From JAPLJC01 sp052326585 (GTDB lineage Bacteria; Desulfobacterota; Desulfobaccia; Desulfobaccales; 0-14-0-80-60-11): a stretch of DNA of 64,000 nt. Positions within the stretch are counted from its first letter, which is position 1, and each line of letters opens with the position of its first letter. The position numbers and the translations under genes were made by a program. The stretch lies in NCBI GenBank assembly GCA_052326585.1, contig JBKQLU010000008.1, positions 17,409 to 81,408 on the forward strand. The letters run 5' to 3'. The notes under the pieces were generated by a model, which was not told where the DNA came from, did no database searches, and saw only the letters and a list, made by a program, of their open reading frames with translations. This document shows, piece by piece, positions 58,959 to 64,000 of the stretch.

Positions 58959-60188
58959 ATGACCCGAGCTGAAAAAATTATCTGGCTCCTGTTTGCCGCC
59001 ACCTGTGCCCAACTGGCTTTCCAGTGGCCCTACGTGGTCCTGGCGCCGGGGGAACGCACCAACCTCTTCTCGGGACTGCTCTGTTTTTTGACCCTGGCGG
59101 CGGTCTGGATCAGCAGGCGCCACGCCCCGGTTTACAAATCTCCGGAGTTCCTGGTTTCGGTAGCCCTTACCCTCCTGGCGGTGGTCAGCGCCCTCCACAG
59201 TGCGGTCCCACTGGCCTCGTCCTACCGGGTCCTGGTCCTGTTGGCCTCGGGGTTGGGAGGCTTCTGGTGCGCCCGCCTCTGGTTGCCCACCCCGGAAAAC
59301 CAGCGGCGTTTTCAATACCTCTGCCTGCTGCTCCTGGGTGGGGTGGTGCTCCTCAGCCTGGCCGGATATGGCGCCACGGGACAGATTCATTACTATCTTA
59401 CCGGGGGTTCCAATCATCCCCTGACCGACTTGCTCTTTCTGCTGTCCTTTGCCCCTTTGGCCCTGTTGGCAGGAAAGTCCCGGCCCCTGAAACTGCCGGC
59501 CGCCGTCCTCCTGGGGCTGAGCTATGTCATCCTCTGCCTCAGCCAGCGTCTGTCGGTGGTCTTCATTCCCTTGGGGCTGGGGTTTTTGGGGGTGTTGTTC
59601 GGGGCCCTGCGCTGGCGGCATCTGGTGGCGGCCCTGGTGGTGATGGCGCTGATCATCGGCTTTTTGGCGCACCAGATCTACTGGTTCAAATTGGATAAGG
59701 CCTACCCGGCCTACCGCATCGAGAATCTCTTCTACTCCTGGAGCATTGCCAAACAATACCCGCTCTGGGGCATCGGCCTGCGGGCTCCCCGGGACCAGTT
59801 CCTGGAAGCCTACCAGCTTAAGTATCCTTATGGCAACAAAGAGCAGTTCGCCAGGAATGTGGCCGGCATCGTCACGCCAGATAATCAAATCCTCACCTTT
59901 CTCACCGGCCTGGGCTTCCCTTTTACCATCCTCTATTGCCTGGCGGTCCTCACCTTGCTGCTGAAACTTGCCGGTCTGGCCTTGCGCCCGCCCCCCGGCT
60001 CTTTCTTTCATCCCCTGGTGCTTCTGTTCCCCCTGTGCATGGCCCTGGTGCATTACCAGCTATATGACGGTCTGCTCTTCGTCCAAAACAGTTGGTTCCT
60101 TCACCTCCTCCTCGGCCTGATCCCGGCGGGGCGGGCCGCTGCCGCGGTGGCGGCGGAGGCCGGCGGGACCGGAGGCCATAATGCCTGA
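58959..60188 (+). CDS. O-antigen ligase/polymerase-like membrane protein
   Basis: A 409-residue membrane protein with about ten helices. A long periplasmic stretch (YRIENLFYSWSIAKQYPLWGIGLRAPRDQFLEAYQ) carries the GIGLRAP-type motif of WaaL/Wzy_C proteins, and a late pair of helices follows. Such proteins attach O-antigen to lipid A-core, or polymerise it. The start is 58959 (AGGAGAG upstream) or 58863. Its stop overlaps the next membrane gene by eight bases, so the two are probably coupled. Confidence 0.82.
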   Translation: MTRAEKIIWLLFAATCAQLAFQWPYVVLAPGERTNLFSGLLCFLTLAAVWISRRHAPVYKSPEFLVSVALTLLAVVSALHSAVPLASSYRVLVLLASGLGGFWCARLWLPTPENQRRFQYLCLLLLGGVVLLSLAGYGATGQIHYYLTGGSNHPLTDLLFLLSFAPLALLAGKSRPLKLPAAVLLGLSYVILCLSQRLSVVFIPLGLGFLGVLFGALRWRHLVAALVVMALIIGFLAHQIYWFKLDKAYPAYRIENLFYSWSIAKQYPLWGIGLRAPRDQFLEAYQLKYPYGNKEQFARNVAGIVTPDNQILTFLTGLGFPFTILYCLAVLTLLLKLAGLALRPPPGSFFHPLVLLFPLCMALVHYQLYDGLLFVQNSWFLHLLLGLIPAGRAAAAVAAEAGGTGGHNA

Positions 60189-61563
60189 GGATCCAGGGGC
60201 GACCCAGCCACCCCGTCCTGCCGCCCTTACCCCTTGGCAGGGTCTGGCTGCCGCGGCCCTGCTGCTATTCATCCCGGTACTGTTATTCTGGCGGGACTTC
60301 CCGTTTTATATGATAGATGACTGGACCGCCCTGCTGCAGATGGCGGGGCACAGTTTCGGGGATTACCTGTTGCTCCCCGACGGGGACCAGTGGTTTCCCT
60401 TCTTCCACCTGATCTTTTATGGTCTGGTGCGGCTGGCCGGAGAGCGCTATCAACTCCTGGTCCTGGTCAATTGCCTGGGCACCGGGATCAACGCCTTCCT
60501 GGTCTTCCTCTTTTTCCGGCGCCATCTGGGCTCCGGACTGGCCCTGACCTTGAGCGCCCTCTATGCCGGGGCCGCGCTACACCACGCCATCGCCTGGAAC
60601 AGCTTCTATCTGAGCTACCTCTTGAGCCTCGGTTTCTTTTTGGGGGCGCTGCTCCTCACCGATTCTTATCTCAGGACCCCGGGCCGCGGCCGGCTGTGCG
60701 GCATCGGCTGCTGCGCCCTGCTCTCGGTGCTGTCCCACAATTATACCCTGGCCGGCCTGATGGCCTTGCCCCTTTACGCCCTCCTGGTGCGGGGGGACTT
60801 CGGCCGCAAATTTTGGGCCCTGGCGGGGACCGTGGCCGCGGTATATCTCGGGTTTGCCCTGGGCTATTTCTGCTTCGCCGGGGTCCGGGCCGCGGCCAGC
60901 CAAAATTCGCAGGTCTTTGCCGGCCTGCCAGGCCCCGGCTACCTGGTGCACCTGTTTTTTGGCGCCATCCTATCCCCGTTCTTCTACCTTTTTTGGGGCC
61001 ATTATCACTTTCCGGTTTTTTGGGGCTACGTAGGTTACGCTTACCTGACCGGGATCACCTTGCTGGCCGCCAGCCTAGCCGCCATCTGTTATTGGGGGAA
61101 GGCGCGAGAGCGCCGCCTGGCCCTCTGGGCCTTGCTCACCAACGCCCTGCCCTTCCTGCTCATTTCTCTGACCCGCTACCAGCGTTCCCTGAATCAGGCC
61201 TTCGTGGCCCGCTACGGAATCTTCACCCTGATCGGCGTGCTGCTCCTGATCGGGACGGCCTGGCGGCTGCTGGCGCCGCGGCTGCCCCAGGGGCGCCGCT
61301 GGCGGCTCCTGCCTCTGGGGCTACTGGCCGTCATGGCAGCCGGGCAGATCCTCAGCCTGCCCCGCTGGGCCGAAAAGTACCAGGGCATCAGCCGGGCGGC
61401 CCGGACCTGCTTCTATGAGCTCAGCCGGGAAAATGACGCCGCCCGTCTTTCTCCTGAGGAGTATGGAAAATTCTGTCCCGGGTCTCACCCGGTGATCACC
61501 CCGGGCCAGGCCCTGGAGGTCCGGCGCTTCTTAAACCGCCGGGCGGGGGGGCCTGATTTTTGA
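60181..61563 (+). CDS. GT-C-type membrane glycosyltransferase-like protein
   Basis: A 460-residue protein with about ten membrane helices. An N-terminal FPFYMIDDWTALLQM (DD after the first helix) resembles the acidic catalytic loop of GT-C glycosyltransferases such as GT39 or GT83 relatives that use polyprenyl-phosphate sugars. SVLSHNYTLAGLMALPLYALL and the AFVARYGIFTLIGVLLL region are typical of this group. It probably adds a sugar on the periplasmic side. It is coupled to the ligase-like gene by an 8-base overlap. The exact family is uncertain. Confidence 0.72.
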   Translation: MPEDPGATQPPRPAALTPWQGLAAAALLLFIPVLLFWRDFPFYMIDDWTALLQMAGHSFGDYLLLPDGDQWFPFFHLIFYGLVRLAGERYQLLVLVNCLGTGINAFLVFLFFRRHLGSGLALTLSALYAGAALHHAIAWNSFYLSYLLSLGFFLGALLLTDSYLRTPGRGRLCGIGCCALLSVLSHNYTLAGLMALPLYALLVRGDFGRKFWALAGTVAAVYLGFALGYFCFAGVRAAASQNSQVFAGLPGPGYLVHLFFGAILSPFFYLFWGHYHFPVFWGYVGYAYLTGITLLAASLAAICYWGKARERRLALWALLTNALPFLLISLTRYQRSLNQAFVARYGIFTLIGVLLLIGTAWRLLAPRLPQGRRWRLLPLGLLAVMAAGQILSLPRWAEKYQGISRAARTCFYELSRENDAARLSPEEYGKFCPGSHPVITPGQALEVRRFLNRRAGGPDF

Positions 61564-61659
61564 GATCGGTCCATCACCGGCGCGTCCCAGGCGGCACCTC
61601 CGGGAGGAGCAGCGGCCGGCAATGGTCCGATTTCAAGCCATCTTCCCGAAAATACTCAT

Positions 61660-61681
61660 AATGTTGTTAATCATTAACATT
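61660..61681. promoter_or_regulatory. AT-rich palindrome, possible operator
   Basis: AATGTT and AACATT arms flank the inner palindrome TTAATCATTAA, making a 22-base dyad typical of helix-turn-helix regulator sites. It lies about 180 bases upstream of the extended -10. Confidence 0.4.
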
Positions 61682-61857
61682 ATTATAGCCAGATAGTCTA
61701 AATAATTAATTGCCCGAAATTCGATTCCGGGAATCAGACGCGCCGGAAATGGAGACGGATGGGGTTTTAACTTAAAGACCAAATTTGCTGGGTAATCGAA
61801 AAAATTTGCCAAGGTATCCAGATTTTGAGTTTAATGCTGGGTATCCTGAGAAAAACC

Positions 61858-61866
61858 TGCTATACT
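61858..61866 (+). promoter_or_regulatory. Extended -10 element
   Basis: TGCTATACT matches an extended -10 at all but one base, about 190 bases before the start of the PLP enzyme gene. No good -35 is seen. Confidence 0.4.
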
Positions 61867-62058
61867 TTGGTCTAGTTTGGGTTTGGAGAGAGGATGCGGC
61901 TGATAGCCCCAGCGATGTTGGGGAGACTCGTTGGCTCTCCGGGATCTGGCCCTGCGAAACCCAATTATTTTTCCTAAGTGTGATGAATCTCATTGACTTT
62001 TTTGCCAGATCGCAATAAAAAGGTCTAAATCTACCGAAGGGGGAGGGTAGAGCCTTTT

Positions 62059-63357
62059 ATGTCACTTACAAAACGTTGCCAGCCTTTCGCGCATATGGTT
62101 CAGGATGCCAGGGACCGGGGGATTTACCCTTACTTCCGGCCCATTGACCGCTCGTGGGGCACGGAAGTGGAGGTGTCGGGCCGGCGCCTGATAATGATCG
62201 GCTCTAATGATTATCTGGGCTTCACTCACGACCCCAGGATAATCGAAGCGACAGCAAAAGCGGCGCTACGCTGGGGCAGCGGTCCCGGGGGGTCCCGTTT
62301 TTTATGCGGCAATCTGACGCTGCACGAGACCCTGGAGCATCGCCTGGCCGCCTTTGTGGGCAAGAAGATGGCCGTCGTGCACGCCACCGGCTTCACCACC
62401 AATCTGGGAGCCATTGCCTGCCTGCTGACCCCCCAGGATATCATCGTCTGCGACCGGGAAAACCACGCCAGCATCTTTGAAGGCTGCCAGGCTTCCCGGG
62501 CCCGCCTGATCCCGTTTGCCCACAACGACGCCGCCGCGGCGGAGAGCAAACTGGCGGCGGCGAGCCAAAAGAATGGCGCTGGCTGCAAATTACTGATTAC
62601 CGAAGGTGTCTTCAGCATGTCCGGGGACATGTCCCCCCTGGATAAACTGGTAAAATTAAAAGAGACCTATCCCGACCTGCTCATCTATTTGGATGACGCC
62701 CACGGGCTGGGCGTGATGGGTAACGGCGGCCGGGGAACTGCCGACCATTTCGGCCTCACTGCCCAGGTGGATTTCATCATGGGCACCTTCAGCAAGGCCC
62801 TGGCTTCCATCGGTGGCTTCATCGCCTCCGACGACGCGGTCGTCTTGGAATATCTGCGCCATCATTCCAAGCCCCTGATCTTTTCCGCGGCCTTGCCCGC
62901 CAGCAATGCCGCCACGGTGCTGGCCTGCCTGGACCTCCTGGACGAGGATCCGGGGCGGGTATCCCGCCTTTGGGAGATTACCCGCAGGGTGCACCAGGGA
63001 TACGAGGAAATCGGACTCATCACTAGGCATTCCAAGACCCCGATCATTCCTATTTACATCGGCGCGGAGGACAAGGCCTTCGCCTTCGCCAAAGACATGT
63101 TCGACCACGGGGTATTTGCGCTGCCCGCCATTTATCCGGCGGTCCCCCGTGGGCAGGCAGTGATTCGCACCGCTTATATGAGCACCCACAAGAAGAGCCA
63201 GATCGACTATGTCCTGGAGGTCATGGCTAAGTTGGCCAAGAAACATCGCATCCGCTTCTCTGATCTCGGACAGCCGGAATCTTTTTTGGGAGGAGAAGGT
63301 TATTCGGGCGACTTTCCCGTGGCGCCAGATTCAGCAGTGGGCATGGGCAGCGAGTGA
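62059..63357 (+). CDS. Serine palmitoyltransferase-like alpha-oxoamine synthase
   Basis: A 432-residue PLP enzyme of the KAPA synthase/SPT family. PLP is held by K246 in IMGTFSKALASIGGF, D212/H215 in YLDDAHGLGVMG, and HATGFTTNLGAIA and ENHASIFEG earlier. The GTFSKALASIGG form is nearer to serine palmitoyltransferase than to BioF (usually GTFGKALG). It may condense an acyl-CoA or acyl-ACP with serine to start a sphingolipid, or make another amino-ketone. An ABC permease gene follows by 23 bases, which suggests export of the product. Biotin genes are not nearby. Confidence 0.85.
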   Translation: MSLTKRCQPFAHMVQDARDRGIYPYFRPIDRSWGTEVEVSGRRLIMIGSNDYLGFTHDPRIIEATAKAALRWGSGPGGSRFLCGNLTLHETLEHRLAAFVGKKMAVVHATGFTTNLGAIACLLTPQDIIVCDRENHASIFEGCQASRARLIPFAHNDAAAAESKLAAASQKNGAGCKLLITEGVFSMSGDMSPLDKLVKLKETYPDLLIYLDDAHGLGVMGNGGRGTADHFGLTAQVDFIMGTFSKALASIGGFIASDDAVVLEYLRHHSKPLIFSAALPASNAATVLACLDLLDEDPGRVSRLWEITRRVHQGYEEIGLITRHSKTPIIPIYIGAEDKAFAFAKDMFDHGVFALPAIYPAVPRGQAVIRTAYMSTHKKSQIDYVLEVMAKLAKKHRIRFSDLGQPESFLGGEGYSGDFPVAPDSAVGMGSE

Positions 63358-63380
63358 GCCGCGCCCAGGGAGTTTGACCC

Positions 63381-64000
63381 TTGCAGTTCAACGACCTCTT
63401 AACCGTCAGCGTACGACAGGTGATCCGCCATCGGCGGCGTTACTTAGGGGTGGTTTTGGCCATCGCCCTGGGGGTGGCCGGTTTCATCAATATCCTCACC
63501 ATGAGCCGGGAGGTGAAGAAGAACTTCAACGAAGACCTCGACCTGATTGGCGGGGTCACGGTCATTCGCCTCTCCTTCGACAACACCCGCGCTTACCAGC
63601 CCCAGTGGTTCCACGACTCTACCCTGGCGGCCTTGAAACATCTCCAAGGCGTCGAGGAACTGAGTCTCACCGCAGTCAAGGGCGGGTCCACCAACTACCG
63701 GGGCCAGCAATACGGCTTTTCCCTGCTGGCGGTGGATGACGGCTACTGGAGCGTGCGCAATTTTTGGGCCCAAAAGGGGAATCTCTTCGGGCCCGGCGCC
63801 GTGGCCGGACGCAAGCGGGAATGTGTCCTGGGAGCCGAACTGGCCAAGCGCGTCTTCGGCGGTCTGGACATCCGCGGCCGGCTCCTGGAGATCAATAACG
63901 AAATCTATTGGGTCTCCGGGGTCCTGGGAGGCGTAACCGACACCGGCGCGGCCAACGCCGCCTTTATCCCCCTCACCCCTGGGCTGGATCGCCTCCCCGG
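63381..64000 (+). CDS. FtsX/MacB-like ABC permease, N-terminal part (cut by window edge)
   Basis: The frame opens at TTG 63381 with AGGGAG nine bases upstream and runs off the window without a stop. Residues about 21-40 form the first membrane helix (LGVVLAIALGVAGFINILTM). A MacB_PCD-like periplasmic domain follows, with ECVLGAELAKRVFG and VSGVLGGVTDTGAANAAFIPL. It lies 23 bases after the SPT-like gene. The other permease of this fold in the window, at 436-3036, is a longer, duplicated form. Confidence 0.82.
   Translation, partial: MQFNDLLTVSVRQVIRHRRRYLGVVLAIALGVAGFINILTMSREVKKNFNEDLDLIGGVTVIRLSFDNTRAYQPQWFHDSTLAALKHLQGVEELSLTAVKGGSTNYRGQQYGFSLLAVDDGYWSVRNFWAQKGNLFGPGAVAGRKRECVLGAELAKRVFGGLDIRGRLLEINNEIYWVSGVLGGVTDTGAANAAFIPLTPGLDRLP

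Larger units (their letters stand above)
61564..62058. other. 495-bp leader region before the PLP enzyme gene
   Basis: Unusually long and AT-rich for this genome. It contains a palindrome at 61660-61681 and an extended -10 (61858-61866). A frame at 61785-62018 has no ribosome site or recognisable feature and is probably not real. A GGGGGAGGG stands about 13 bases before the next start codon. Confidence 0.55.

Noticed and set aside
61785..62018. A 77-codon frame in the leader of the SPT-like gene
   Set aside because: No ribosome site, no recognisable feature, and it overlaps the likely promoter element.
1..64000. tRNA, rRNA, riboswitch, CRISPR and insertion-sequence genes
   Set aside because: I looked for cloverleaf-like segments, conserved rRNA blocks, repeat-spacer arrays and transposase motifs by eye and found none. 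Subtle cases could be missed without a search tool.

Overview
The window looks like chromosome of a GC-rich Gram-negative bacterium. It carries a large lipid A and LPS-core locus with three heptosyltransferase-type enzymes, a surface-glycan cluster, a YebC-RuvC-RuvA operon, and gluconeogenic enzymes (pyruvate phosphate dikinase and ATP-type PEP carboxykinase). This mix, together with the SxtJ/DUF5989/carbamoyltransferase locus and the intergenic repeats, resembles Desulfobacterota (former Deltaproteobacteria). That is inference from family knowledge, not a search. I see no tRNA, rRNA, CRISPR array, integrase or transposase gene.

Layout. 1-3.7 kb: the edge of a HigBA module, then a LolCDE/MacB-like ABC exporter on the minus strand. 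3.9-8.6 kb: an SPL-like radical SAM protein, pyruvate phosphate dikinase and a small unknown. 8.6-12.4 kb: an alanine dehydrogenase-like enzyme and adenine deaminase, bracketed by related palindromic repeats. 12.4-16.6 kb: a FliA-type sigma factor, RlmE, YebC, RuvC and RuvA. 16.7-24.3 kb: a DNA methyltransferase with a degenerate nuclease-like tail, PckA, a membrane-anchored SGNH hydrolase, a small EamA/SMR-like transporter, an amidohydrolase and a lytic transglycosylase. 25-37 kb: a plus-strand block for making and moving lipid A and core (MsbA, LpxK, WaaF, GmhB, WaaC, a Trm112-like protein, a WaaE-like GT2, LpxA, a WaaQ-like GT9, a WaaG-like GT4). 37-42 kb: a PDZ-less HtrA protease, a lactonase-like metallo-hydrolase, a proline-rich exported protein and NadE. 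42-43 kb: a strikingly AT-rich ion channel gene. 43-48 kb: carbamoyltransferase, DUF5989, SxtJ, an O-methyltransferase and a second SGNH hydrolase. 48-61.6 kb: a glycan cluster with flippase, several glycosyltransferases, a radical SAM/SPASM enzyme, dehydrogenase, deacetylase, ligase-like and GT-C membrane proteins. 62-64 kb: a serine palmitoyltransferase-like enzyme and the start of an ABC permease.

How it fits together. MsbA flips lipid A. LpxA and LpxK help build it. The GT9, GT4 and GT2 enzymes extend the core. The 48-61 kb cluster probably makes and attaches a further surface glycan, which the carbamoyltransferase and SGNH enzymes may decorate.

The most unusual signals are 7-bp tandem arrays that repeatedly sit on or next to stop codons, a family of short hairpins that co-occur in intergenic regions, the methyltransferase-SNase-like fusion, the AT-rich channel gene, and an SPL-like enzyme that seems to lack the family's hydrogen-donor cysteine.
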